Shown piece by piece: positions 34,359 through 43,074 of a stretch of 64,000 nt of DNA; position 1 is the stretch's first letter; each line of letters starts with the position of its first letter. The DNA comes from CALLMM01 sp964429855. Lineage in GTDB: Bacteria; Armatimonadota; Chthonomonadetes; Chthonomonadales; CAJBBX01. The notes beneath the pieces were generated by a model. It searched no databases, was not told the DNA's origin, and was given only the letters and a program-made list of their open reading frames with translations. The position numbers were made by a program, and so were the translations under genes. The stretch covers positions 22,772-86,771 of the forward strand of contig CAYSDM010000011.1 in NCBI GenBank assembly GCA_964429855.1. The letters are read 5' to 3'.

Positions 34359-34364
34359 TATACT
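34359..34364 (+). promoter_or_regulatory. Possible -10 of the lysozyme-like gene
   Basis: TATACT, with predicted +1 about 27 bases before the ATG at 34398. No good -35 at 17 bp. Confidence 0.35.
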
Positions 34365-34397
34365 CCAGATGTATCGGTCAGAAGGAGGATTCTCTGT

Positions 34398-35810
34398 ATG
34401 CTTCTACTGCTTGCCATGGTGCCGCTCGTTTCCGGCGCGTCGGGGCGCGCCGAACCTGTGTTTACGGCGGAGGAGCGCGCGCAGATTGTGCGCTACTGGA
34501 GCGCGCCGGAGCGGTATCGGATCGGACTTCCCGATGACAGCGCGCAAAACGGGGTCTGGCAGGTGCGTCTGACTCCGGAAGCCTCGATCTGGTTTCTCGC
34601 CTATCAGCGCGCGCTGGTGGGGCGCGAGAAGACGCCGCCCACGCAGGACGTGAAAGCCGGAGGAGAGCGTGCCGACTGGGAAAAATGGGTGGAGGCAAAG
34701 CTGGCGCGCGACCGCTGGCAGGCGCAGCAGACCGCCGATGCCGCTAACGCCGCGATACGGGAGATGTCCAGCAGCGAGCCTCCGGCTCCGCCGGTCGCCC
34801 GCCGTTCTCCCTCGCGTGAGGATTCACGGGGAACACTGAGTTCGCGCAGCGCCCGTCGCGCACAGGCGCACGAGAAGGCGGCGATGCCCGCCGATCCCGG
34901 CGCGCTTCCAGCCTCGCTGCTAGAAGCGGTCGGAAACCCTCCTCCGTTCGCCGCTGCGGTAACTCCCTTGCAGTATACCGTGACCTTTGACGATGGAGAC
35001 GCCTACCGCTACACCGACCATGTTCCCATGCGTCCACGTTATGCCTACTACCGTTTTTCGCAGGGAACCGCCTTTTATGGAACCATGTTGCGGGAGATGC
35101 CGGATGAGCAGCTTGACCCTCTCTTCTCCTCGGCGGGGATGTCGCCGTCGGAAGCCCGCGTCTGCAAGGCGGTTTCGCGTCTGGAGGGCGGTTTTGAGGC
35201 GATTAACACCTACGACACTGGCTATATCTCCATCGGCTTTATTCAGTTTGTGACGATGGAAGACGGCAAACACTCGCTGATGGAGGTGCTGGCGAAGCAG
35301 AAAGCGGAGAAGCCGGAGTCTTTTCGGAGCGATTTTCGTCGGTTCGGGATCGAGGTGAACGCCGACGGCGTGTTGACGGTGGTGGATCCGGGAACCGGGG
35401 CGGAACTAACCGGAGCGCAGGCGGTGCAGAAGGTGATCGCCGATAAGCGGTTGACCGCCGTCTTCCAGCGTGCCGGACGACGCAGCGAGGCTTTTCGCGT
35501 GGCGCAGATTCAGGTCGCCCGACAGCGCTACTGGCCTGCGAATGATCCGGTGACGGTGCAGATCAACGGGCGGACGCTGATCGGAAAGGTCTCCGATATG
35601 ATCCGCTCCGAGGCGGGGATGGCGACTCTGTTTGACCGCAAGGTGAACCGGGGCAGCATCGAGCCGTTTTCGGCGGTGGTGGCGCGGGTGATGGAGAAGA
35701 ACCGCCTGCGCTCGCTCTCCGAGGTCACGAAATTCGAGCGCGAGATCATCACCGCGCTGAAGTATCGCGCAGACTTTCTGGCGGATAAGAGCCTGAGCCA
35801 GCCGCGTTAG
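34398..35810 (+). CDS. Secreted protein with lysozyme-like catalytic motif
   Basis: A 470-aa exported protein: signal peptide (1-17), a helical region, a low-complexity Ser/Pro/Arg linker (about 120-165), then a C-terminal domain. The stretch RLEGGFEAINTYDTGYISIGFIQF resembles the catalytic Glu region of lysozyme/lytic transglycosylase-superfamily proteins (Glu followed by NTYD and S-x-GFIQF), so peptidoglycan cleavage is possible but unproven. ATG 34398 is chosen because GAAGGAGG lies about 10 bases upstream and a signal peptide begins there; the frame is open from 34233. It diverges from the anti-sigma-like gene. Confidence 0.6.
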   Translation: MLLLLAMVPLVSGASGRAEPVFTAEERAQIVRYWSAPERYRIGLPDDSAQNGVWQVRLTPEASIWFLAYQRALVGREKTPPTQDVKAGGERADWEKWVEAKLARDRWQAQQTADAANAAIREMSSSEPPAPPVARRSPSREDSRGTLSSRSARRAQAHEKAAMPADPGALPASLLEAVGNPPPFAAAVTPLQYTVTFDDGDAYRYTDHVPMRPRYAYYRFSQGTAFYGTMLREMPDEQLDPLFSSAGMSPSEARVCKAVSRLEGGFEAINTYDTGYISIGFIQFVTMEDGKHSLMEVLAKQKAEKPESFRSDFRRFGIEVNADGVLTVVDPGTGAELTGAQAVQKVIADKRLTAVFQRAGRRSEAFRVAQIQVARQRYWPANDPVTVQINGRTLIGKVSDMIRSEAGMATLFDRKVNRGSIEPFSAVVARVMEKNRLRSLSEVTKFEREIITALKYRADFLADKSLSQPR

Positions 35811-35835
35811 AGTGCCGAAGGCGGAAGAAGAGAGC

Positions 35836-36030
35836 CTATTTCGTCTGTCGGATCAGATTAATGGCGCGCCAGAGGGCGTCATAGGCGGACTGAAGGTCTT
35901 GCTGTTGCTGCGGGTCTGTAATCCTCTCCTGAAGCTGCTCCACGACCGCGCTGGCGATATGAAGCTGATTCAGTATCGCATGACGCTGCTCGCTGGAGAG
36001 GCTCTTCTCCGATTCTGCGGGGGATGTCAT
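35836..36030 (-). CDS. Small helical protein, 64 aa, unknown
   Basis: A 64-aa soluble protein, predicted all-helical (SSEQRHAILNQLHIASAVVEQLQERI; QSAYDALWRAINLIRQT). No family recognised. AGGAA lies upstream of the ATG at 36030. It is downstream of the DUF1501 gene on the same strand, beyond a strong hairpin. Confidence 0.5.
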   Translation of the reverse strand: MTSPAESEKSLSSEQRHAILNQLHIASAVVEQLQERITDPQQQQDLQSAYDALWRAINLIRQTK

Positions 36031-36056
36031 CTCAATATTTCCTGTGAGACACGAAC

Positions 36057-36088
36057 AGCCCTGTCAGCGAATCGTCCCTGACAGGGCT
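36057..36088 (-). terminator. Hairpin after the DUF1501 gene
   Basis: A perfect 11-bp stem AGCCCTGTCAG/CTGACAGGGCT with a 10-base loop, 23 bases after the stop. No U-tract. Confidence 0.6.
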
Positions 36089-36110
36089 GCGAATGAGTAG
36101 ACGCTTCCGG

Positions 36111-37418
36111 TCAGAACAGTTCCTGAATGGGCACGCCGTCGTAGTTGATGCGGACAGGTCGGTTCTGCGGAGTCAGGTACTCCTTCTCGGCGTCTATACC
36201 GAGCGCGCGGTAGATGGTGGCGGCAATATCCTCTATGCGAATCGGGCGGTCTTTCGGCGCCTCGGCGCGCTCGTTGGTGGTTCCGATCGCCATGCCGGTC
36301 TTCACGCCGCCGCCGCCGATTCCCACGCTCATCGCCTGCGCCCAGTGGTCGCGCCCGGCGGAGGAGTTCACCTTCGGGGTTCGCCCGAACTCGCCCATCC
36401 AGACGACCAGCGTGGTGTCCAGCAGCCCGCGCTCTTTCAGGTCTTGAAGCAGTCCCGCATAGCCTCTGTCCAGCGTCGGCAGCAGGTGATTCTTGAGCGA
36501 GCCAAAGTTGTTCTCATGCGTGTCCCATCCGCCGTAGTGGATGGTGATAAAACGCACTCCTGCCTCCACAAGCCGCCGCGCCAGCAGGCACGACTGCCCG
36601 AAGTGGTTGCGTCCGTACAGATCGCGCACCTTGTCCGGCTCCTGCTTGAGATCGAAAGCCTTTTTTGCCACCGGCGACGTGATCAGGTTATATGCCTGCT
36701 CATAGAACTGATCCATCGTCTGGACAGCGCGCTGCTGGGTCTCGACCTGTCGCTGGAAGGTGTCCAGTTCCTGCAGGATGGCGCGCCGACGCTGAATGCG
36801 CTCCATGTTGACGCCGTTTGGCGGGGAGACATCCTGCACGCTGAAGTGCGGATTGTTCGGGTCCCCGTTAATCTGGAACGGGTTGTAGACCGCCCCCATA
36901 TAGCCCCCGCCGCCATGTCCGAAGGGCAGTCCATGCATCAGCACATAGGGAGGCAGACCGTTAATCGAACCCTTCTCCCGCGCCAGCACCGAGCCGTAAG
37001 CCGGGTAGGGGATCGCCGGGTTGAAGGGGTAGCCGGTCAGCAGGTAGTGGGTAGCCGTCTCATGGGTGTTGTCCGGCGAGGTGACCGAGCGCATAATGGA
37101 GAACTTGTCCATCTGCTGCGCCAGCAGAGGCAGTTTGTCGCTGATCTGGATGCCGGAGACCTTCGTCGGAATGGCTTTGAACTCTCCGCGGATCTCCTGC
37201 GGCGCGTCGGGTTTGGGATCGAAGGTGTCAATGTGGCTCGGTCCCCCTCCCATCCAGAGCAGAATCACGGAGACATCCCGTTTGTTGGTGGAGGCATGGG
37301 CAACACGGAGAAAGTCGGGCAGCATCAAACCCAGCGCCGCCAGTCCGCCGACCTTCAGAAAATCGCGTCGGGTAACGCCATCACAGTCTACATGCTTTCC
37401 CAGTTCAATGTCGAACAT
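36111..37418 (-). CDS. DUF1501 family protein, Tat-exported
   Basis: A 435-aa protein of the sulfatase/alkaline-phosphatase-like DUF1501 family. A twin-arginine signal (R17 R18 in TRRDFLKVGG) implies export in folded form. Family patterns: LLWMGGGPSHIDTFDPKPDAP, MRSVTSPDNTHETATHYLLTGYPF, VVWMGEFGRTPKVN and GRDHWAQAMSVGIGGGGVKTG. In Planctomycetota-like genomes this gene normally follows a DUF1549/DUF1553 gene directly; here a TIR-AAA gene lies between them. GAGGAA precedes ATG at 37418. Function is unknown; the pair is usually considered linked to polysaccharide use. Confidence 0.92.
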   Translation of the reverse strand: MFDIELGKHVDCDGVTRRDFLKVGGLAALGLMLPDFLRVAHASTNKRDVSVILLWMGGGPSHIDTFDPKPDAPQEIRGEFKAIPTKVSGIQISDKLPLLAQQMDKFSIMRSVTSPDNTHETATHYLLTGYPFNPAIPYPAYGSVLAREKGSINGLPPYVLMHGLPFGHGGGGYMGAVYNPFQINGDPNNPHFSVQDVSPPNGVNMERIQRRRAILQELDTFQRQVETQQRAVQTMDQFYEQAYNLITSPVAKKAFDLKQEPDKVRDLYGRNHFGQSCLLARRLVEAGVRFITIHYGGWDTHENNFGSLKNHLLPTLDRGYAGLLQDLKERGLLDTTLVVWMGEFGRTPKVNSSAGRDHWAQAMSVGIGGGGVKTGMAIGTTNERAEAPKDRPIRIEDIAATIYRALGIDAEKEYLTPQNRPVRINYDGVPIQELF

Positions 37419-37455
37419 ACGTTGGTTCCTCGATTGCGCGTCACATGCCCGAAGG

Positions 37456-39183
37456 CTACTTAAAATACTTCAGATACATATTCTGGCGTACATAACGTTT
37501 GCGTAACAGGGGAATGCTGACCCGAAACGAAAGCCTCCCCTCGATCACCCTGTCTTCCAGTATCTTCGCGCTCTTCAACTGAGCGAGAATTCCCACCACG
37601 TCCTCTTTGCTAACGCCCCGCGCGGTCAGGGAGCGCATCACCTCATCTTCCTCGACCCAGCCTTCCCGCGCCTCATCCCCCAGTTTGGCGACCAGCGAAA
37701 GCGCGCCGCGCCCCAGATTACGCCGCTTCACGCTCATCACCTCGTCCACGCTGTAGTCCGAATCCAGCACCTCGAACTGCGCCTCGTAAGCCGGTCCCTC
37801 GGAGATCATCCGCTCCTCTACGTCCTGAATATCGCGGATAAAAATTTTGTTGCGCTTCTCCTGTTTGATCCGGTTGACGATATCTTTGAGTATAAACTGG
37901 ATCAGATAGGGATGCCCGGAGGTCACGCGATAGAGGTAGTCTACCGCTCCCTCTTCATAACTCACATAACCCCGAAGCGGCTCGGTGATCAGAGCCTTCG
38001 CCGCCTCCTCGTCCAGATAGTAGAGACAGACCGGCGCGGTCAACTTTAAAACGTTGAGTTCATGCTGGCTGTCGTATTCTACCACAAATGGACGAATGGC
38101 GAAGATGAAGATCAGCTTATCGCGCAGCGCCTGATTCTTTAGCAGCGCGCTGAACCAGCGCATCAGCGCCACATCCACGAGCATCTCGAATGGGTGCAGC
38201 TTTGCGTTGCGCGTCGGGTTTTTCGCCGAAAGTCCCTCGTTGCGCTCGATCACCCGGCACAGTTCCGAGAACTCATCCATGAACAGCACGATCTTGCGCG
38301 GCGTAGACTGCGCGATCCTCTCCAACAGGCGCGTACAGTCGGCAAGTAGATCGGCTTTGCGCCCTTTCTGGTAACGCTGCGCGTCCGAGAGAAACGCTTC
38401 CGTCGCCGCTTCGATGCTGTGCAGACCCGCCGCCGACGGAATCTTGCTGGAGATCGCCCGGATGATGCTCTGGAACAGCTCCTTGTAGGTTACGTCATCG
38501 CTGCCAAGCTGCTGGATGTCCAGACTGGCAAAAAGGAGGCGATCCCGCAGGCTTTCGCGCTGCTCGATCCGATCCTGAAGCGCCTCCAGCACCAGTGAGG
38601 TCTTCCCGATTCGCTGGAGACCCAGAACGCAGGTATGTGTCCCGCTCTCGATGGCATCCAGAAGCTGAACAATCTCGCGTTCGCGCCCCTTGAACATCTC
38701 GTCCTTCGCAGCGGTGGCAAAGTTATAGGGATTGACAAACTGCTCCGAGCCTCCAGAGACTCCCGTCTCCAGAGACTTCACGCGCACGCCAAAACCGGAC
38801 AGGGAACGCAGAACTTTATAGTAGGGCTTTTCGCCCTCCTCCGGTGACAGTGAAATATGCTGCAAGCCCGCAATATGGTACTCCATCGCCGCGGGCAGCG
38901 CGACCGGCTCCAGATAGAGCGGAATGATATGCTTGTTGCGATCCGAGGCGATGGCAACCTCGCGATTGACATGCACCGACTGAACCGAGTTGCGCGAAGC
39001 CATCAGGATCAGCACCTTGCAGTCCACTATCGCCTTGACGATCATCTCGCGCCACTGCTGCGCGGCGTCAATGCTCCCCTGATCCATCCAGACGGAGACG
39101 CCAGCCGCTTCCAGGCGGTCCACGAACGGCTGCACGCGCTCCAGATCTTTCCGGGAGTAGCTTATAAAGACCTCGCCAGAAAT
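37456..39183 (-). CDS. TIR - AAA ATPase - winged-helix (STAND-like) protein, AUU start
   Basis: A predicted signal-transduction or defence ATPase. Starting at ATT 39183 it has 575 aa: TIR domain (GEVFISYSRKDLERVQPF at the N-terminus, catalytic-type Glu in SVHVNREVAIA, about 1-135), archaeal-type AAA domain with Walker A GLQRIGKTS near 190 and Walker B KIVLFMDEF near 300, and a C-terminal winged helix (about 490-560). No ATG, GTG or TTG lies upstream of the VFISYS strand before an in-frame TAG; the first ordinary start, GTG 39135, would delete that strand. GGGAG precedes the ATT but pairs with CTCCC in a hairpin. TIR domains of this type often cleave NAD+. It sits 37 bases before the DUF1501 gene. 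Confidence 0.85.
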   Translation of the reverse strand: MSGEVFISYSRKDLERVQPFVDRLEAAGVSVWMDQGSIDAAQQWREMIVKAIVDCKVLILMASRNSVQSVHVNREVAIASDRNKHIIPLYLEPVALPAAMEYHIAGLQHISLSPEEGEKPYYKVLRSLSGFGVRVKSLETGVSGGSEQFVNPYNFATAAKDEMFKGREREIVQLLDAIESGTHTCVLGLQRIGKTSLVLEALQDRIEQRESLRDRLLFASLDIQQLGSDDVTYKELFQSIIRAISSKIPSAAGLHSIEAATEAFLSDAQRYQKGRKADLLADCTRLLERIAQSTPRKIVLFMDEFSELCRVIERNEGLSAKNPTRNAKLHPFEMLVDVALMRWFSALLKNQALRDKLIFIFAIRPFVVEYDSQHELNVLKLTAPVCLYYLDEEAAKALITEPLRGYVSYEEGAVDYLYRVTSGHPYLIQFILKDIVNRIKQEKRNKIFIRDIQDVEERMISEGPAYEAQFEVLDSDYSVDEVMSVKRRNLGRGALSLVAKLGDEAREGWVEEDEVMRSLTARGVSKEDVVGILAQLKSAKILEDRVIEGRLSFRVSIPLLRKRYVRQNMYLKYFK

Positions 39184-39190
39184 GTTACCG

Positions 39191-39203
39191 CTCCCAATGG
39201 GAG
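39191..39203 (-). promoter_or_regulatory. Hairpin sequestering the TIR-AAA Shine-Dalgarno
   Basis: CTCCC and GGGAG (minus strand) pair around a 3-base loop, and GGGAG is the only ribosome binding site for the ATT start 8 bases downstream. This suggests weak or conditional translation. Confidence 0.45.
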
Positions 39204-39268
39204 TTCCTGTTGACTACCTGTCGGCGCGAAGACGGCAGGAGGGCGCTCCCCACTCGCTATAAAACAGT

Positions 39269-41989
39269 TCAGCGATTGAACACAAACTCCTTGCTGTTCA
39301 ACAGCGCCCACAGGATGTCCTCTAAAGCCGCTCGGCGGTCACGGTCTTTGAGCTCAGGCTTCTTCTGTACGGCGACCTGTGGAATCACCCCGTTGGGCTG
39401 CGCGGGCAGCCTGGCCGGACGCTCCTGAAAATCCTTAACGATTCTCTGTGCGCTCTCCATCTCCTCGCTGCGCGGCGTTCGCGCCAGCGCCAGCAGGTAG
39501 AGCCGCTCGATGATCTCTTTATCGGGCTTCTTCTCCTGGATCATCTTCGCGACGACGGCGTTATCGCTCTGGACTTTTCGATTGACCATCTCGCCCATCA
39601 TCAGATGAAGCGCTTGAGTCATGTTCGGTTCGGCGGGACGTTCGCACTCGCAGGCGATGACGCGCGGAGCGCGCCCGAAGGTATCCAGGAAGTAGGAGTT
39701 GATCTGCGGGTCGGGCAGTTGTATAGCGCGATAGCCCAGCGGAAGACCGTCGAACTTCTCCTGCGTTCCGGTGGCGATATTCACCAGATCGAACAGCACC
39801 TCGGCGGGCAGGCGTTTAATCGGGTGGTGCGTATAAAAGACGGTATCCGCTTTGTTGGCGGACGTTGGCTGCGAACTGAGTTGATAGACCCGCGAGTTGC
39901 AGATGGTGCGAATCAGTCGCTTGATGTCGTAGCCGTTCGCCATGAAGTCCTTCGCCAGCGCGTCCAGCAGTTCCGGGTTGGTCGGGGGATTGGTGATGCG
40001 CTGGTCATCAATCGGTTCGACCAGTCCGCGCCCCATCAGGTAGCCCCAGTAGCGGTTAACGATATTGCGGGCAAAGAGGGTGTTCTCTTTCGTGATCCAG
40101 TCCGCCAGCAGAGCGCGTCGGTCTCCGCCTGCGTCCGGCTCCGGGTCGGTAAGCTGCGCGGTCTGCGCGCCCCGCTGCTTCATGCGTTCGGGGTAGCCTC
40201 CAAGCGGAGTCGGCTTCATCTGCGCGCCGTTTTTGGGATGATAGACCTCACCGCCGTTATTCAGCCGCACGACGTTCTCCCCGCCGAAGACGCCGAACTC
40301 CTGACTTCCCTTCTGTCCCACCCGGGCAAAGAAGGCGGCGAACCGATAGTAGTCGGACATCGTCCACTTTTCGAAGGGGTGGTTGTGACATTTGGCGCAC
40401 TGCAGGCGCACGCCCAGAAAGACCTGCGAAGTGGTCTCCGCCAGATCGGGCGGATTGCTGGCGACCCGGTAGTAGTTGGCAGGACCGTTGGTGAAGGTGC
40501 TGCCCTGCGCGGTGATGAGATCGTATACGAACTGATCGGCCGGGCGGTTCTCGCGAAGCTGCGCGCGGATCCAGTTGGTCAGGCTCCACATGCCTTTGCT
40601 GCCGAGGGTGGCTCGATTGCTGCGCAGCAGATCGCCCCACTTCAGCGACCAGTAGTCGGCATATTCGGGACGATCCAGCGCGCGGTCAATCAGCTTTGCG
40701 CGTTTGTCCGGCGATGAATCCGCCAGGAACGCCTTCACCTCCTCCGGGGTCGGCGGCGTTCCGATCACATCGAGATAGACTCTCCGCATAAACGAGGCGT
40801 CATCGCTCAGTTCCGAGGGGAGCAGCCCGAGATTCTTCCATTTGCGTACAATGTGGGTATCTACGAAGTTGTTCTCGGGAAGTTTAGGGTATCTGGCTAT
40901 CTGTGCGTAGGGAACCGCCATTCTCGCTACGGTTGCCTGACCGCTGTAGCGCACCATGATGCTGGTCTCGCCCTTGCGCAGCGCTTTGACCAGTCCTTTC
41001 GGAGAGACAGAGGCGATAGAGTCGTTGAGCGTGGTAAAACGCGCCCAGCGAGTCACGTCATAGATTTTTCCGTCCGAATAGTGCGCGCGCACCACGAGAG
41101 TCTGAGATTTGCCGGGAGACAGAATGCGCTGGTTCGGCAGAACTTCGATGCGCGTAACCTGCGCATCATCCGGTCCGGGAGCGGGGGAGCCGTCTTGAAT
41201 CCAGGCAAGGAGATTCTTGTAGTCCAGCGAGTCCGTCTTGAGCCGCAAGCCTCCGACATGAGGAACGCCGAGGCTGGGCTTGAGCAGCAGCAGGCTGCGC
41301 GCCGGTTCCGTCATCTGAACGCGGCGACCGCGCGCCTGCTTGATAATCTGGTTGTAGTCGAAGGCGGGATCATCGCCAAGCAGAGACAGTTTGAAGCCGC
41401 CTTTCCCGTACTGCGAGCCGTGACACATCCCCTGATTGCAGCCGTTGATCGTCAGCGCCGGGACTATCTCGCGCGCGAAGTTCATCGGAATCTGTTTTCC
41501 GGCGTCTTTGACCCGGACTTTCACCTTTGCCGTCTGTCCCTGATAGGCGACGGTCAGCGTGGTCTCGCCGTCGGCGACCGGGCGCAGTACCCGGTCTGAT
41601 CCGATCCGCGCGATCTTCGGGTTGTCGCTCTGCAGCGACGCCTGCGCGCTGACATCCTCGGTGACCCCGTCAGGATGCGCGGCCGTCGCCACAATTCGCC
41701 CTTCTGCGCGCGATCCATACAGCGGGATCTCGGACGGCTCCACGCGCAGGCTTATTTTTCCTGCAGGCGGTTTCGGGGGTGCGGGCGCGGCGGTCTGCGG
41801 TCGGACGACGCTCTTTGCTGGCATGGAGTGCGAGGTGATGATCTCCTGGCGTGAGATCGGTTTCGGCGCGGTCTTCGCGTTCGTGGAAGGCGGTCGGTTC
41901 TGCGAGCGCGCCAGCACGACCGGCGCCAGAAGCAGCAGTCCCGTCATGCAGGACAGCGCCATCGGCAGATATCGAGATGAAGGCTTCAT
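39269..41989 (-). CDS. DUF1549/DUF1553 protein with Ig-like and cytochrome-like motifs
   Basis: A 906-aa exported protein. A signal peptide (about 8-28) and Pro-rich linker lead to a Big2-type Ig domain (about 80-160). The atypical heme-like motif CNQGMCHG follows, then a second Big2 domain (about 280-360), DUF1549 (NNFVDTHIVRKWKNLGLLPSELSDDASFMRRVYLDVIGTPPT) with CAKCHNHP, and DUF1553 (RRALLADWITKENTLFARNIVNRYWGYLMGRGLVEP). Large families of this type occur in Planctomycetota, paired with DUF1501. The biochemical role is unknown; CxxCH suggests heme or electron transfer. AGGGGG lies before ATG 41989. Confidence 0.9.
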   Translation of the reverse strand: MKPSSRYLPMALSCMTGLLLLAPVVLARSQNRPPSTNAKTAPKPISRQEIITSHSMPAKSVVRPQTAAPAPPKPPAGKISLRVEPSEIPLYGSRAEGRIVATAAHPDGVTEDVSAQASLQSDNPKIARIGSDRVLRPVADGETTLTVAYQGQTAKVKVRVKDAGKQIPMNFAREIVPALTINGCNQGMCHGSQYGKGGFKLSLLGDDPAFDYNQIIKQARGRRVQMTEPARSLLLLKPSLGVPHVGGLRLKTDSLDYKNLLAWIQDGSPAPGPDDAQVTRIEVLPNQRILSPGKSQTLVVRAHYSDGKIYDVTRWARFTTLNDSIASVSPKGLVKALRKGETSIMVRYSGQATVARMAVPYAQIARYPKLPENNFVDTHIVRKWKNLGLLPSELSDDASFMRRVYLDVIGTPPTPEEVKAFLADSSPDKRAKLIDRALDRPEYADYWSLKWGDLLRSNRATLGSKGMWSLTNWIRAQLRENRPADQFVYDLITAQGSTFTNGPANYYRVASNPPDLAETTSQVFLGVRLQCAKCHNHPFEKWTMSDYYRFAAFFARVGQKGSQEFGVFGGENVVRLNNGGEVYHPKNGAQMKPTPLGGYPERMKQRGAQTAQLTDPEPDAGGDRRALLADWITKENTLFARNIVNRYWGYLMGRGLVEPIDDQRITNPPTNPELLDALAKDFMANGYDIKRLIRTICNSRVYQLSSQPTSANKADTVFYTHHPIKRLPAEVLFDLVNIATGTQEKFDGLPLGYRAIQLPDPQINSYFLDTFGRAPRVIACECERPAEPNMTQALHLMMGEMVNRKVQSDNAVVAKMIQEKKPDKEIIERLYLLALARTPRSEEMESAQRIVKDFQERPARLPAQPNGVIPQVAVQKKPELKDRDRRAALEDILWALLNSKEFVFNR

Positions 41990-42050
41990 ACGGTCGCCCC
42001 CTGATCCAGCGTATTAGAAAGTGATGGTTCGTTAGAAATGGGATGCAATG

Positions 42051-42079
42051 ATTATACAGTTAGTTTGGATAAGGGTCAA
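42051..42079 (-). promoter_or_regulatory. Promoter of the DUF1549/TIR/DUF1501 cluster
   Basis: Minus strand: TTGACC (42079-42074), 17 bp, TATAAT (42056-42051). Predicted +1 near 42044 and leader of about 55 bases. It may drive all three genes. Confidence 0.8.
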
Positions 42080-42136
42080 TGAGTATTTCTACTTCTATAC
42101 CATCTCTCCACGCGCTTCATCTAGAACGGCAACGCA

Positions 42137-42254
42137 GTACATCTTCAAGATAGTTGGGATGGATGACATTCTGAGCGAAGCGAAGAATCTTAAGATGTCT
42201 CGCTGCGCTCGACAGGACAGCCAGGCAATGCAACCCTGCTACCTTGAAGGAGAA
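42137..42254 (+). repeat. MITE-like dispersed repeat, copy 2
   Basis: 118 bp with near-terminal inverted repeats CTTCAAGATAG (42143-42153) and CTACCTTGAAG (42239-42249). An internal 38-bp imperfect palindrome (42173-42210) is centred on ATCTTAAGAT. The outer 46 bases are about 90% identical to copy 3. No coding frame is credible inside it. Confidence 0.85.
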
Positions 42255-42356
42255 GTCGGCGCGCATAAACGCAAGTCTCGTAGATTTACCGATCAGGTTG
42301 AGCGCCAAACCGGGCAGAATCAGATGTAACACTGTATCATCGGGAGAGGTGTGTCC

Positions 42357-42545
42357 ATGTCATCAGTTCGCGCGAGCGCCGGGGCAGAGACACGACGCCT
42401 GATGGAGCAGCTCGCAAACGACCGGGTTGAGCGCGCCCGACTTCAGGCGCAGATCAACCGGGTTGGACAAATACAGCGCATTCGTGAGGGACTGCTGCAG
42501 CCGATGATGCCTGCCGTCAGTTCCTTTCTCGATATCCGGGCGTAG
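42357..42545 (+). CDS. Small helical protein, 62 aa, unknown
   Basis: Starts at ATG 42357 with GGGAGAGG about 8 bases upstream (a GTG two codons earlier is possible). Arg/Gln-rich helix RLMEQLANDRVERARLQAQINRV, then a C-terminal hydrophobic patch. No family recognised. The next gene, 125 bases downstream, is also a small helical protein, so they may work together. Confidence 0.5.
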   Translation: MSSVRASAGAETRRLMEQLANDRVERARLQAQINRVGQIQRIREGLLQPMMPAVSSFLDIRA

Positions 42546-42670
42546 TGCGACAGAATACGTCCGGGCGCGTCGGCCAGCGCTAATCCCGAACATGATGCCG
42601 CAGGGGCAGCGCCGATCCGGGTTGCCTGCGTTCGCTTACGGGTGGACGAACCTATCGCGGAGGAGGAGAT

Positions 42671-42916
42671 ATGGCCGGCATTGATCCAATCGCTTCCGGT
42701 CCCCCGGTGGGACTGAGGATCGTACGCGCGGGCGAGGAGACTAAGCCGCCTGCGCCTTCTGTCGCGCGTGAACAGCAGTTAGCTCAGGAACTGGATTCGC
42801 AGTTGAGCGAGCGTCTCAACCAGATCCGCGTTCGGCTGGCGGGTGCGAATGCCGGGACGAAACCTTCGACTCCCGCGCCTGAAGGCACCGGTCGGCGTCT
42901 GGATATCCTGGCTTAA
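42671..42916 (+). CDS. Small protein, 81 aa, unknown
   Basis: ATG 42671 with a strong GGAGGAGGAG close upstream. Residues 33-60 form a likely coiled coil (REQQLAQELDSQLSERLNQIRVRL); both ends are Pro/Gly-rich. No family recognised. Confidence 0.55.
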   Translation: MAGIDPIASGPPVGLRIVRAGEETKPPAPSVAREQQLAQELDSQLSERLNQIRVRLAGANAGTKPSTPAPEGTGRRLDILA

Positions 42917-43060
42917 CGGCTGGCGTACCGGGATGTCGTCGGAGGATGTGGTCTGCAGCGCATGCGCCTGTGTGCGCCTGGAGAAGGGGGCGCAGGCTGG
43001 CGGATCGTTAGAAGACTTGCCGACGGCATCCCGTTTTTTCTTTTCGACTCTTGCGCGGCA

Positions 43061-43069
43061 TGATATACT
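43061..43069 (+). promoter_or_regulatory. Extended -10 of the FG-GAP/ASPIC gene, leaderless
   Basis: TGA followed by TATACT (43064-43069). The ATG at 43075 coincides with the predicted +1 (43075-43076), and no ribosome binding site fits between. The -35 (TTTTCG) is weak. Confidence 0.55.
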
Positions 43070-43074
43070 GAATT

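Noticed and set aside
37456..39135. GTG at 39135 as the TIR-AAA start
   Set aside because: It would cut off the first TIR strand and loop that are clearly encoded just upstream in the same frame.
42048..42329. 93-codon open frame near 42.1 kb
   Set aside because: It runs through promoter elements and the repeat copy, and the encoded peptide looks random.
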